The translations under genes were made by a program, and so were the position numbers. 64,000 bases of DNA, from NCBI RefSeq assembly GCF_014205165.1, contig NZ_JACHMZ010000001.1:1462001-1526000 (forward strand), read 5' to 3'. Source of the DNA: Micromonospora carbonacea. Its GTDB lineage: Bacteria; Actinomycetota; Actinomycetes; Mycobacteriales; Micromonosporaceae. The notes beneath the pieces are model-generated. The model was given only the letters and a program-made list of their open reading frames with translations, did no database searches and had not been told where the DNA came from. Positions 43,290-52,051 of the stretch are shown here, one piece after another (within the stretch, counting starts at the first letter, position 1; each line of letters begins with the position of its first letter).

Positions 43290-44410
43290 GCCGCACGCTG
43301 CTGATCACCAACGACTTCCCGCCCCGCCCGGGCGGCATCCAGTCCTTCGTGCACAACCTCGCCGTGCGCCAGCCCACCGGCTCCGTGGTGGTCTACGCCT
43401 CCAGCTGGCGGGGGGCCGAGAAGTTCGACGCGGACCAGCCGTTCGAGGTGGTCCGGGAACGCACCAAGGTGCTGCTGCCCACCCCGCTGATCGCCCGCCG
43501 GGCCGCCCGGCTGGCCCGCCGGCACGACTGCGACACCGTCTGGTTCGGGGCGGCGGCCCCGCTCGGGCTGCTCGCCGCCGGGCTGCGCCGCCGCGCCGGG
43601 GTCCGCCGGGTGGTCGCCCTGACCCACGGGCACGAGGTGGGGTGGGCGGCGCTGCCCGTGGCCCGCGCGGCGCTGCGCCGGATCGGCCGCGGCGCGGACG
43701 TGGTCACCTACCTGGGCGAATACACCCGGGTCCGGCTGGAGCGGGCGCTGCACGGGCTGACCGAGCTGCACCGGCTGGCCCCCGGGGTCGACGTCGACAC
43801 GTACCATCCGGAGGTCGACGGCGGGCCGGTGCGGGCCCGGCTCGGCCTCGCGGACCGGCCGGTCGTGGTCTGCGTCTCCCGCCTGGTGCCGCGCAAGGGC
43901 CAGGACATGCTGATCCGGGCCCTGCCGGAGATCCGCCGCCGGGTGCCCGACGCGGCGCTGCTGGTCGTCGGCGGCGGCCCCTACCGGGGCGACCTGGAGA
44001 AGCTGGCCCGGCAGGCCGGCGTCGAGCGGGACGTCGTCTTCACCGGCTCGGTGCCCACGGCGGAGCTGCCGGCCCACTACGCCGCCGGCGACGTCTACGC
44101 GATGCCCTGCCGCACCCGCAACCGGGGCCTCGACGTCGAGGGCCTCGGCATCGTCTACCTGGAGGCGTCGGCGACCGGGCTGCCGGTGGTGGCCGGCGAC
44201 TCCGGCGGCGCGCCGGACGCCGTCCGCGAGGGCGAGACGGGATACGTGGTCCCCGGCCGCGACGTCGCCCAGCTCGCCGACCGGGTGGCCACCCTGCTCG
44301 CCGACCGGGACCTGGCCCGGCAGCTCGGCGCGGCGGGCCGGGCGTGGGTGGAGCGGGAGTGGCGCTGGGAGACCCAGGCCGCCCGGCTGGCCGCCCTCCT
44401 CGCCGGCTGA
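43286..44410 (+). CDS. pimB: phosphatidylinositol monomannoside mannosyltransferase (PimB type, GT4)
   Basis: GT-B glycosyltransferase of 374 residues that adds the second mannose to phosphatidylinositol in PIM synthesis, at the cytosolic face of the membrane. It closely resembles mycobacterial PimB' (Rv2188c) as I recall it: LLITNDFPPRPGGIQSF, TVWFGAAAPLGLLA, THGHEVGWAALPVARAALRRIG, VVCVSRLVPRKGQDML, YAMPCRTRNRGLDVEGLGIVYLEASATGLPV split by other residues. The GPGIAP-type loop and the EGLGIVYLE acidic pair that holds the nucleotide sugar are intact. PIM synthesis is expected in Micromonosporaceae. Confidence 0.92.
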   Translation: MSRTLLITNDFPPRPGGIQSFVHNLAVRQPTGSVVVYASSWRGAEKFDADQPFEVVRERTKVLLPTPLIARRAARLARRHDCDTVWFGAAAPLGLLAAGLRRRAGVRRVVALTHGHEVGWAALPVARAALRRIGRGADVVTYLGEYTRVRLERALHGLTELHRLAPGVDVDTYHPEVDGGPVRARLGLADRPVVVCVSRLVPRKGQDMLIRALPEIRRRVPDAALLVVGGGPYRGDLEKLARQAGVERDVVFTGSVPTAELPAHYAAGDVYAMPCRTRNRGLDVEGLGIVYLEASATGLPVVAGDSGGAPDAVREGETGYVVPGRDVAQLADRVATLLADRDLARQLGAAGRAWVEREWRWETQAARLAALLAG

Positions 44411-44430
44411 CCGCGCCGCCTCAGCCGGCG
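44401..44430. terminator. inverted repeat spanning both stop codons of convergent genes
   Basis: CGCCGGCTGA (44401-44410, ending in the pimB stop) and TCAGCCGGCG (44421-44430, starting with the complement of the GGDEF-EAL gene stop) are a perfect 10-bp inverted repeat around CCGCGCCGCC. Confidence 0.6.
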
Positions 44431-46253
44431 GCGGACAGGCGCTCCAGCAGCCGCGCGGCGGGCTCCGGCTTGCCGAAGTGCCAGCCCTGGGCGGCGTCGC
44501 AGCCGATGGCCCGCAGCCGGTCGGCCTGCCCCTCGGTCTCGACCCCCTCGGCCGTCACGGTCAGGTTCAGCGCGCGCGCCAGCGAGACCAGGGAGGCGAG
44601 GATCCGCTCGTCGGTGCGGCTCGCCGGGTCGTCCGCCGGGGCGCGCAGCCCCGCCACGAACTCCCCGGCGACCTTCAGCTCGGTCACCGGCAGGTCCCGC
44701 AGGTACGTCAGGTTGCAGTAGCCGGTGCCGAAGTCGTCGATGGCGATCCGCACGCCCATGTCGGCCAGCACCCGCAGGGCGCGCACCGGCTCCTCCACCG
44801 CGCTCATCATGGTGCTCTCGGTGACCTCCAGCTGGAGCCGCTCGGGCGGCAGGCCGGTGCGGTCGAGCACCTCGCGCACCTCCCGCACCAGCCCGGGACG
44901 GTGCACCTGGCGGACCGCCAGGTTGACGCTGACGAACGGCGCGGCGGCGCCGAACGACGACCAGGTCGCCGCCTCCCGGCACGCCTCGGCGAGCACCCAG
45001 CTGCCCAGCGGCACGATCAACCCGGTCTCCTCGGCCAGCTCGATGAACGTGCCCGGGTAGAGCTTGCCCAGCTCGGGGTGCCGCCAGCGGACCAGCGCCT
45101 CCACGCCGAGCACCCGGCCGTCGCGCAGGGACGTCAGCGGCTGGTAGTCGAGGTGGAACTCGCCCCGGTCGAGGGCCGCCGGTATCGCCGCGGACAGGGC
45201 GTACCGGGCCAGCTCGCGGCGGCTGCGCTCGACGTCGAACAGCGACCAGCGCGCGCCGCCGTCCGCCTTGGCCCAGTGCAGCGTGGCGTCGGCGGCCCGC
45301 ATCAGGTCGACCGGGGTGGTGCCGGCCACGGGGCGCTCGACGATGCCGATGCTCGCCGACACCGTCAGCTCGTGCCCGTCGACCAGGGCCGGCTCGCTGA
45401 CCGCCGCGAGCGCCGTCTCGGCCACCTTCACCACGTCGTCGGTGCCCGCCGTGCGTTCGACCAGGATGACGAACTCGTCGCCGCCGAGGCGGGCGACCAG
45501 GTGCTCGCCGAGCGCGCGGCGCAGCCGGTCGGCCACCGACACCAGCAGCATGTCGCCGACCTGGTGGCCGAGGGAGTCGTTGACCACCTTGAAGCGGTCC
45601 AGGTCGAGGAAGCACACCCCGACCCGGTCCGCGCCCCGGCCGGGGGAGTCGATCGCGGCGGCCAGCCGCTCGGTGAACAGCGTGCGGTTGGGCAGGTCGG
45701 TCAGCGGGTCGTGGGTGGCCTGGTGGCGGAACCGGGCCTCGCTGTCGCGCAGGGCCCGCTCGGCCTCCGCGCGGGCCACCATCGCGGCCCGGCGGATCGA
45801 CTCCTGCTCGTCGAGCGTCCGGTCCCGCAGCGCGCGGGCGTAGCCGGTCGCCACGGTGGCCAGCAGCCGGGCCATCCGGTCCTCGGCGTCCTCGGTGACC
45901 AGCCCCAGGTCGCGCAGCAGCCGGAGCTGGATGACCTCGATGGTCCGGCCCAGGCCCTCGGCGGAGGCGATGTGCGCCGCCACCAGCTCGGCGCCGACCT
46001 GGTGGCCGACCCGCACGTCGAACGGCTCGGACACCAGCGCCTCGGCCAGCCGCCCGGTGAGCCGGTGCAGCAGCGCCTCCAGCTGGGCCTGCGTCATCGG
46101 CAGGTAGCTGGTGCCGGAGACCGCCTTCGCCCAGGCCCGGGCGAACACGTTCGGGCAGGTGGCGGGAACCCCCGGACCGCAGGCGTGGCCGTCGGGGGCT
46201 GACGGGCCGGACGTGCCGTCGGAGTGCTCACCCACCGAGCCGCCCGACGCCAC
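44421..46253 (-). CDS. GGDEF-EAL protein (cyclic-di-GMP synthesis and breakdown)
   Basis: A 610-residue c-di-GMP enzyme. Residues ~55-165 are a helical input region. Residues ~175-335 are GGDEF: HDPLTDLPNRTLFTERL, FLDLDRFKVVNDSLGH, RLGGDEFVIL with the active motif intact. Residues ~345-605 are EAL: GVEALVRW (the EAL motif), ETGLIVPLG, VNLAVRQVH, AIDDFGTGYCN, and TAEGVET, so phosphodiesterase residues also look complete. Which activity dominates cannot be told. No signal peptide or membrane segment is seen. The GTG at 46253 overlaps the methyltransferase gene end; the GTG at 46235 is an equally likely start. Confidence 0.93.
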   Translation of the reverse strand: MASGGSVGEHSDGTSGPSAPDGHACGPGVPATCPNVFARAWAKAVSGTSYLPMTQAQLEALLHRLTGRLAEALVSEPFDVRVGHQVGAELVAAHIASAEGLGRTIEVIQLRLLRDLGLVTEDAEDRMARLLATVATGYARALRDRTLDEQESIRRAAMVARAEAERALRDSEARFRHQATHDPLTDLPNRTLFTERLAAAIDSPGRGADRVGVCFLDLDRFKVVNDSLGHQVGDMLLVSVADRLRRALGEHLVARLGGDEFVILVERTAGTDDVVKVAETALAAVSEPALVDGHELTVSASIGIVERPVAGTTPVDLMRAADATLHWAKADGGARWSLFDVERSRRELARYALSAAIPAALDRGEFHLDYQPLTSLRDGRVLGVEALVRWRHPELGKLYPGTFIELAEETGLIVPLGSWVLAEACREAATWSSFGAAAPFVSVNLAVRQVHRPGLVREVREVLDRTGLPPERLQLEVTESTMMSAVEEPVRALRVLADMGVRIAIDDFGTGYCNLTYLRDLPVTELKVAGEFVAGLRAPADDPASRTDERILASLVSLARALNLTVTAEGVETEGQADRLRAIGCDAAQGWHFGKPEPAARLLERLSAAG

Positions 46254-47040
46254 CCATGAAGACCGCCTTCTCGGCGTCCTCGGCGCTCTCCGGGGTCTCG
46301 GGCCGCCACTGCGGCACCCAGACGACGCCCGGGTCGACCAGCGGGAAGCCGTCGAAGAGGGCGGTCAGCTCCCGCCGGCTGCGGATGACCAGCGGGTTGT
46401 CGGTGCGCTGGTAGACCGCCTCGGCCTCCTCGCGTTCGCCGGTGTCGCGCCGGTCGTCGTCGCTGGCCTGGGACATCACCAGGTAGCTGCCCGGGGCGAG
46501 CGCCGCCCGCAGGGTCCGCAGGATCTCGTCGGGGCGGTCCTCGTCGGGCACGAAGTGCAGCACCGCCACGATCATCACCGCGACCGGCTGGGAGAAGTCG
46601 AGCATCCGGGTGACCTCGGGGTGGGCCAGGATCCGCTCCGGGTGGCGCAGGTCCTCCTGGAGGACGGCCGCCCGGTCGTTGCCGCTGAGGATCTCCCGGC
46701 TGTGCGCCACGGCCACCGGGTCGACGTCGACGTAGACCACCCGGGACTCCGGGGCGATCCGCTGGGCGATCTCGTGCACGTTGCCGACGGTCGGGATGCC
46801 GGAGCCGATGTCGAGGAACTGGCGGATGCCCGCCTCGGTGAGGAACTGCACCGCCCGGCGCAGGAACGCCCGGTTGGCCTGGGCCATCAGCGGGGCCTCG
46901 GGCACCGCGTCGACCATCGCCCGCGCGGCGGCCCGGTCGGCGGCGAAGTTGTGCGAGCCGCCGAGATAGTAGTCGTACATGCGGGCCACGCTGGGACGCT
47001 CGATGTCGATCGTGTCGGGTGCCCAGTCCGGCCGCTGCAT
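46228..47040 (-). CDS. SAM-dependent methyltransferase, DUF574 (SAV2177) family
   Basis: A 270-residue predicted methyltransferase. The family start PSVARMYDYYLGGSHNFAADRAAA is distinctive. SAM motifs follow: FLDIGSGIPTVGNVHEIAQ (motif I), VVYVDVDPVAVAHSRE (motif II), VAVMIVAVLHFVPDEDRP (post-I). The family is abundant in actinobacteria and has no known substrate. The ATG is followed 194 bases upstream by the response-regulator gene end; its own 3' end overlaps the start of the GGDEF-EAL gene by about 26 bases, so those two are coupled. Confidence 0.92.
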   Translation of the reverse strand: MQRPDWAPDTIDIERPSVARMYDYYLGGSHNFAADRAAARAMVDAVPEAPLMAQANRAFLRRAVQFLTEAGIRQFLDIGSGIPTVGNVHEIAQRIAPESRVVYVDVDPVAVAHSREILSGNDRAAVLQEDLRHPERILAHPEVTRMLDFSQPVAVMIVAVLHFVPDEDRPDEILRTLRAALAPGSYLVMSQASDDDRRDTGEREEAEAVYQRTDNPLVIRSRRELTALFDGFPLVDPGVVWVPQWRPETPESAEDAEKAVFMGGVGRLGG

Positions 47041-47099
47041 GCCCTACCCCTTTTGTCAACGACGCGGGACACGCCGCCCGCGCGGGTCACCCGCGTATT

Positions 47100-47119
47100 C
47101 TGCCCCGCCTGCGGGGCAG
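47100..47119. terminator. short perfect hairpin upstream of the methyltransferase gene
   Basis: CTGCCCCGC and GCGGGGCAG pair around CT. It lies between the end of the response-regulator gene and the start of the methyltransferase gene on the minus strand. Confidence 0.5.
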
Positions 47120-47202
47120 GTGACCAGAGAGGGCCGCCGTCGCCCCGTCTGCCCGGCCGGAGGGTCCCGTTGACCGGACCCGCCGGCCGTCGCGCAAGCC
47201 CC

Positions 47203-47224
47203 CCGGCCGGTGGCCGCCGGCCGG
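47203..47224 (-). terminator. possible hairpin after the response-regulator gene
   Basis: Two copies of CCGGCCGG, itself palindromic, are six bases apart just past the stop of the response-regulator gene. They can form a GC-rich stem. Confidence 0.5.
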
Positions 47225-47234
47225 CGGGACGGCG

Positions 47235-47903
47235 TCAGAACTTCGGAGCGTCGGGGGCTTCGAGCAGGCCGAGCCGCAGGGCCGTCATCAGCGCCTGCGC
47301 CCGGTTGGCCGCGCCCAGCTTCTCGTAGAGCTTCGAGATGTGGGTCTTGGCCGTCGACTCGCTGACGAAGAGCTGCTTGGCGATGCCGGCCACGCTCATC
47401 CCGTCGGCGAGCAGCCGCAGCACCTGACCCTCGCGGGGGGAGAGCTGCGGGCCGGACGGCGCGAGCCGCCGCTTCATCGCCTCGGCCAGGTCGGCGGCCG
47501 TGAACGCGCTCGGCGAGGAGGCGGCGTGCCGGGCGGCGGCCACGACCTCGTCAGCCGGGGCCGTCTTCGGCACGAACGCGCTCGCACCGGCCTCCAGCGC
47601 GCCGAAGAGCTGGTCGTCGCCCGCGTACATGGTGAGCACGACGATGCCCATCGACGCGCTGGACTTGCGGAGCGCGCGGGTGGCCTCCAGGCCACTGCCG
47701 TCGGGAAGCCGAAGGTCCATGATCACCACGTCGGGCTGGAGGGCGCCGGCCTGCCGGACCCCCTCCGCCGCCGTGGCGGCCTCACCGACGACCTCGAACT
47801 GCCGGTCCCGCTCGAAGGCGTGCCGCAGCCCCTTGCGGATCAGATCGTGATCGTCGACAAGGAGGACCTTGGTGCGGGTCGCCGGTGTCGGGCTTGTGGT
47901 CAT
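47235..47903 (-). CDS. LuxR-type response regulator (NarL/FixJ family)
   Basis: A 222-residue regulator. Residues ~12-130 are a receiver (VLLVDDHDLIRKGLRHAFE, phosphoacceptor Asp in PDVVIMDLRLPDGSG, VLTMYAGDD, FVPKTAP with the conserved Lys). Residues ~152-215 are a LuxR-type helix-turn-helix (LSPREGQVLRLLADGMSVAGIAKQLF, then VSESTAKTHISKLYEKLGA). The ATG at 47903 lies seven bases after the stop of the histidine-kinase gene, so kinase and regulator form one operon. Target genes are unknown. Confidence 0.95.
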   Translation of the reverse strand: MTTSPTPATRTKVLLVDDHDLIRKGLRHAFERDRQFEVVGEAATAAEGVRQAGALQPDVVIMDLRLPDGSGLEATRALRKSSASMGIVVLTMYAGDDQLFGALEAGASAFVPKTAPADEVVAAARHAASSPSAFTAADLAEAMKRRLAPSGPQLSPREGQVLRLLADGMSVAGIAKQLFVSESTAKTHISKLYEKLGAANRAQALMTALRLGLLEAPDAPKF

Positions 47904-47910
47904 CCTCGGG

Positions 47911-49608
47911 TTACTCCCCTTCTGCTGCTGCCGCCTTGCCGCGCACCCTATCGCGCCGGGGCGACGAACCGAGCACCACCGCCACGGTCGTGCCACTGGG
48001 CTGGCGCGGCCTGATCTCCAATCGGCCCCGGATACGTTCCGCTCTCTCGGCCATGATCGCAAGCCCGTAGTGACCGTCCGTGCGCTGGTCAGCGATGCCC
48101 TGACCGTCATCCGACACTTCAATTTGCGCGTACGGGGGGTCCACCTCGCAGGTGACCCACAGATTTGCGGCCCCGGCGTGCTTGCGGGCGTTGGTGACCG
48201 CCTCCTGCGCGATGCGCAGCAGCTCGGCCTCGGTCGCGGCGGGCAGCCGCGCGGTGGACTCGTCCAGCGACAGGTGCACCCGCAGCCCGCCGGACGCCCC
48301 GACGGTGCGCGCGTACTCGGCGATGGCGGCGGCCAGGCCGCCGTGCCGGTCCACCTCGCTGCGCAGCTCGAACAGGCTCAGCCGCAGCTCGGTGATGACC
48401 CGGGTCACCTCGCCGCGCAGGGTGCGCAGCGCCTCGGCCGTCTCCTTCGGGTCCTCCTCCACGTACGCCAGGGCGTTGTCGATGCCGTACCCGACCATGA
48501 CCAGCTCCTGGGCGACCCCGTCGTGGATCTCCCGGGCCAGCCGCTGCCGCTCCTCGTTGGTGGCCAGCGAACGCACCTCGTCGAACAGGAGCGCGGCCTC
48601 CAGCCGCAGCGCCGCCGGGCGGGTCAGCGCGGTCACCCGGGACACCACCGGCGGCGGGTACGCCTGCGCGACGTCCGCCTCCATCACCAGCATGCCGACC
48701 GTGCGGACCCCGGCGACCAGCGGCACGATCAGCGCCGAGACGTCGCCGCCGGTGTGCGAGCGGGCCTGCGAGCGGCTGGCGGTCTGCGGCTGCTGGCTGG
48801 CCCAGGCGTCGGCGATCGCCGAGTCGGCGTCGAGCGTGGTCTCCCAGTCGACCCGGTCCACGCCCACCTGGGCGAGCACCACCAGCCGGCCGCCGCCGCT
48901 GGCGGAGAGCACCGCCGCCCGCTCGGCCCGGGCCACGGTGCGCAGCTCCTCCAGCAGGTGCTCGGAGATGCCGCCCGGGTCGAGGGTCGCCCCCGGAAGC
49001 TGCCGGGCCACCGTGCGCAGCTGGGTCAGCAGCCGGGTCGCCTCCGCGTACGGCTGGGGCTTGCCCTCGCTGCGGACCCGGATCACCCGGTGCAGGGTGC
49101 CGGCGGTGTAGAGGCCCAGGCCGGCGAGGATCAGCCACTGGGCGCAGACCGCCAGGTAGCCCGGCTGGCCGAGCTGCCGTCCGCCGTCGACCTGGGTGAG
49201 GGCGGCGCTGGTCACCAGGGTGGCGGCGGTGACGGCGAGCAGCGCCGCGCCCTCGCGGAACCGGCGGCGCAGCGCGGTCACCGTCACCGGGACGGCGAGG
49301 TACGGCAGCACGGCCGACGCGCCGAGGCCGCCGATCGTGCCGTTGAGGGTGGTCACCGCGGCGACCTGGCTCGCGGCCAGCCCCAGCACCACCACCTCGG
49401 CGAAGCGGCTGAGCGGGCCGAGCAGCCGGTGCTGGGGGGCGAGCGCGGCGGGCAGCCCGGCGGCGCCGAGCAGCGCGATCCACCAGAGCTGACCGGCGTC
49501 GTGGGTGGCGAAGAGGGTGAGGACGGCGACCAGCACGAGCATCACCACGCGGGCGGCGGTGGCGAGCGGCTGCGTCGGCGGCCGGGCGGGTGTCGAGGAG
49601 TCGGGCAC
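47911..49608 (-). CDS. sensor histidine kinase (GAF, HisKA_3, HATPase)
   Basis: A 565-residue membrane kinase. Residues ~25-165 hold about five hydrophobic segments (MLVLVAVLTLFATH, FAEVVVLGLAASQVAAV, AVLPYLAVPVTVTAL). Residues ~200-345 are a GAF-like region (EHLLEELRTVARAERAAVLSASGG, GVRTVGMLVMEADVA). The dimerisation His is in ERQRLAREIHDGVAQELVMVGYG, typical of HisKA_3. The ATPase N box is ELLRIAQEAVTNARKHAGA and the G box SDDGQGI. The stimulus is unknown. The GTG at 49608 (VPDSSTPARPP) begins just before the acyl-CoA ligase gene end; a long open frame further upstream is only a shadow of that gene. Confidence 0.92.
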   Translation of the reverse strand: MPDSSTPARPPTQPLATAARVVMLVLVAVLTLFATHDAGQLWWIALLGAAGLPAALAPQHRLLGPLSRFAEVVVLGLAASQVAAVTTLNGTIGGLGASAVLPYLAVPVTVTALRRRFREGAALLAVTAATLVTSAALTQVDGGRQLGQPGYLAVCAQWLILAGLGLYTAGTLHRVIRVRSEGKPQPYAEATRLLTQLRTVARQLPGATLDPGGISEHLLEELRTVARAERAAVLSASGGGRLVVLAQVGVDRVDWETTLDADSAIADAWASQQPQTASRSQARSHTGGDVSALIVPLVAGVRTVGMLVMEADVAQAYPPPVVSRVTALTRPAALRLEAALLFDEVRSLATNEERQRLAREIHDGVAQELVMVGYGIDNALAYVEEDPKETAEALRTLRGEVTRVITELRLSLFELRSEVDRHGGLAAAIAEYARTVGASGGLRVHLSLDESTARLPAATEAELLRIAQEAVTNARKHAGAANLWVTCEVDPPYAQIEVSDDGQGIADQRTDGHYGLAIMAERAERIRGRLEIRPRQPSGTTVAVVLGSSPRRDRVRGKAAAAEGE

Positions 49609-49622
49609 GTGACGGATCGTAG

Positions 49623-51431
49623 TCAGCGCCGGTAGATCTCGGCGATCTCCGCCGCGTACGTGCTGTGCACGACCTGCCGCTTGACCTTCAGCGACGGGGT
49701 GAGCTCCCCGGTGGCCTCGGTGAAGTCGCGCGGCAGGATCCGGAACACCTTGATCGCCTCGGCCTTGGAGACGGACTGGTTGGCCTGGTCGACCGCGCCC
49801 TGCACCTCGGCGCGCAGCGCCTCGTCGTCGCGCAGCTCGTCGACGCCGGTGCCCTCGGGGCGGCCGTGGGCGGCCAGCCACTTCGGCAGCGCCTCCTCGT
49901 CGATGGTGACCAGCGCGGCGATGAACGGCTGCCGGTCGCCGACGACGACGCACTGGCTGATCAGCGGGTGCGCCCGGACCTGGTCCTCCAGCACCGCCGG
50001 GGCGACGTTCTTGCCGCCGGCCGTCACGATGATCTCCTTCTTGCGGCCGGTGATGCTCAGGAAGCCGTCGGCGTCGAGCTGGCCGAGGTCGCCGGTGCGG
50101 AACCAGCCGTCGGCGCTGAGCGCCTCGGCGGTGGCCTCCTCGTTGCGCCAGTAGCCCTGGAAGATCAGGTCGCCGGAGATCAGGATCTCGCCGTCGTCGG
50201 CGATCCGGATGGTCACGCCGGGCAGCGGCCGGCCGACGGTGCCGATCCGCGTCGCGCCGGGCAGGTTCGCGGCGGCGGCGGGGGAGGTCTCGGTCAGCCC
50301 GTACCCCTCGCAGATGGTCACCCCGATGCCCCGGAAGAAGTGCCCGAGCCGGGCCCCGAGCGGCGCGCCGCCGGAGATCGCGTCGCGGCACCGGCCGCCG
50401 AGGGCCGCCCGCAGCTTGCGGTAGACCAGCTTGTCGAAGACCGCGTGCTGGACGCGCAGCGCCACACCCGGCCCGTTCGGCGACTCCAGCGCCTCGCTGA
50501 AGGCCACCGCGACCTGCTCGGCCCGGTCGAAGATCTTGCCCTTGCCGTCGGCCTCGGCCTTCTGCCGGGCCCCGTTGTAGACCTTCTCGAAGACCCGGGG
50601 CACCGACAGCACGAAGGTCGGCCGGAACTCCTGGAGCTCGGCGACCAGGTTCCTGGTGTCGGCGCAGTGCGCCATGGTGGCCCGCGCCTGCACCACGCCG
50701 ATCTGGATGAGCCGGGCGAAGGCGTGCGCGAGGGGGAGGAACAGCAGGGTCGACGCGCCCGGACGCAGGAAGAGGTTGGGCAGCACCGGCACGGCGTTGG
50801 CGATGTCGGCGTACATGTTGCGGTGGGTCAGCACGCAGCCCTTGGGGCGGCCGGTGGTGCCGCTGGTGTAGATGATGGTGGCGACGTCGTCGGCCTTGAC
50901 CGCCGTGCGCCGCCGGTCGACCTCGACCGGGTCGACCGCGGCCCCGGCGGCGACCAGCTCGTCGACCGCGCCCAGCTCGATCTGCCACAGGTGGGCCAGC
51001 TCGGTGAGCCGGTCGCGGACGCCCTCGACGAGGGTGGCGTGGGCGGTCGTCTCGACCACGGCGGCGACCGCGCCGGAGTCGGCCAGGATCCAGGCGGCCT
51101 GCTCGGCGCTGGACGTCTCGTAGATCGGCACGGTGACCGCGCCGGCCGCCCAGATGGCGTAGTCGAACAGGGTCCACTCGTAGCGGGTGCGGCTCATCAG
51201 GCCGACCCGGTCGCCGGGGGAGATGCCGGCGGCGACCAGGCCCCGGGCCACCGCGACCACCTCGTCGCGGAACTGCCGGCAGGTCACCTCGACCCAGCCG
51301 GTGGCGGGCGCGACGGCGGGGCGGGCGAACTGGACGGCGTCCGGGGCGGTCTCGGCATTGTCCCAGACCGGGTCGGTGAGGCTGGCCGAGTCGCCGACGG
51401 TGACGATCGGCGGGACGGAGAACTCGCGCAC
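49623..51431 (-). CDS. long-chain fatty acyl-CoA ligase (FadD15 type)
   Basis: Adenylate-forming enzyme of 602 residues that activates fatty acids with ATP and CoA. The AMP-binding loop YTSGTTGRPKG, the VLSVPRVFEKVYN segment, YGLTETS, TGDLGQLDADGF and the C-terminal GRKKEIIVTAGGKNV with the catalytic Lys region are intact. The sequence closely follows mycobacterial FadD15 (Rv2187) as I recall. I chose the GTG at 51431 (VREFSVPPIVTVG) because a GGAG site lies about five bases upstream and it aligns with MREISVPAP of FadD15; a GTG two codons earlier and a longer frame are less likely. Confidence 0.93.
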   Translation of the reverse strand: MREFSVPPIVTVGDSASLTDPVWDNAETAPDAVQFARPAVAPATGWVEVTCRQFRDEVVAVARGLVAAGISPGDRVGLMSRTRYEWTLFDYAIWAAGAVTVPIYETSSAEQAAWILADSGAVAAVVETTAHATLVEGVRDRLTELAHLWQIELGAVDELVAAGAAVDPVEVDRRRTAVKADDVATIIYTSGTTGRPKGCVLTHRNMYADIANAVPVLPNLFLRPGASTLLFLPLAHAFARLIQIGVVQARATMAHCADTRNLVAELQEFRPTFVLSVPRVFEKVYNGARQKAEADGKGKIFDRAEQVAVAFSEALESPNGPGVALRVQHAVFDKLVYRKLRAALGGRCRDAISGGAPLGARLGHFFRGIGVTICEGYGLTETSPAAAANLPGATRIGTVGRPLPGVTIRIADDGEILISGDLIFQGYWRNEEATAEALSADGWFRTGDLGQLDADGFLSITGRKKEIIVTAGGKNVAPAVLEDQVRAHPLISQCVVVGDRQPFIAALVTIDEEALPKWLAAHGRPEGTGVDELRDDEALRAEVQGAVDQANQSVSKAEAIKVFRILPRDFTEATGELTPSLKVKRQVVHSTYAAEIAEIYRR

Positions 51432-51552
51432 CTGCACTCCCTCGTGCTCGCACTGGCCGGGCGGGCCGGGGCCCCGGAGGGGTCGGCTCTGTCGAAACCT
51501 ACCCGCCCGACCAGGTGGGTGCGCCAGGCAGGTTGCCGGGTAGCCTCCCCCC

Positions 51553-52008
51553 ATGGCGGACTCCTCCACCCAGTCGATCGTCGTGGGCGCGTCACCGGAG
51601 CGGGTGGCGGCGGTCATCTGCGACTTCGCGCGTTACCCCGAATGGACCGACGCGGTGCGCCGGACCGAGGTCGTGGAGGAATACGAGGACGGCTACGCCA
51701 GCCAGGTCCGCTTCACCCTCGACGCCGGGGTGCTGGCCGACGAGTACGTGCTGGCCTACGAGTACGCCGAGGACATCTCCCGGATCGAGTGGCACCTGGT
51801 GGCGCCCTCGAAGATGCAGCGCTCCCAGCGCGGGTCGTACGACCTCGTCGGCAACCCCGACGGCACGACCACGGTGACCTACACCCTGGAGGTGGAGCTT
51901 TCCGTGGGCATGCTCGGCATGTTTCGCCGCAAGGCCGAGAAAATGATCATGGATGCGGCGTTGAAGCAGCTCAAGCGCCGGGTAGAAGACACCGGTGCGG
52001 CGCGGTGA
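51553..52008 (+). CDS. SRPBCC/START-like (polyketide cyclase family) protein
   Basis: A 151-residue helix-grip protein. Markers are STQSIVVGASPERVAAVICDFARYPEWTDAV, then RYTLDAGVL-type strands (VRFTLDAGVLADEYVLAYEYAED), WHLVAPSKMQRSQRGSY, and a C-terminal helix MFRRKAEKMIMDAALKQLKRRV. Such proteins bind hydrophobic ligands in a deep pocket. It is divergent from the FadD15-type ligase gene with which it shares about 120 bases of upstream DNA; a mycobacterial counterpart (Rv2185c) sits near fadD15, so a lipid role is likely but unproven. Confidence 0.9.
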   Translation: MADSSTQSIVVGASPERVAAVICDFARYPEWTDAVRRTEVVEEYEDGYASQVRFTLDAGVLADEYVLAYEYAEDISRIEWHLVAPSKMQRSQRGSYDLVGNPDGTTTVTYTLEVELSVGMLGMFRRKAEKMIMDAALKQLKRRVEDTGAAR

Positions 52009-52051
52009 CGCGACCGGCTGCGGCGCGCCCGGCACGGTAGAGGAGCCGACC

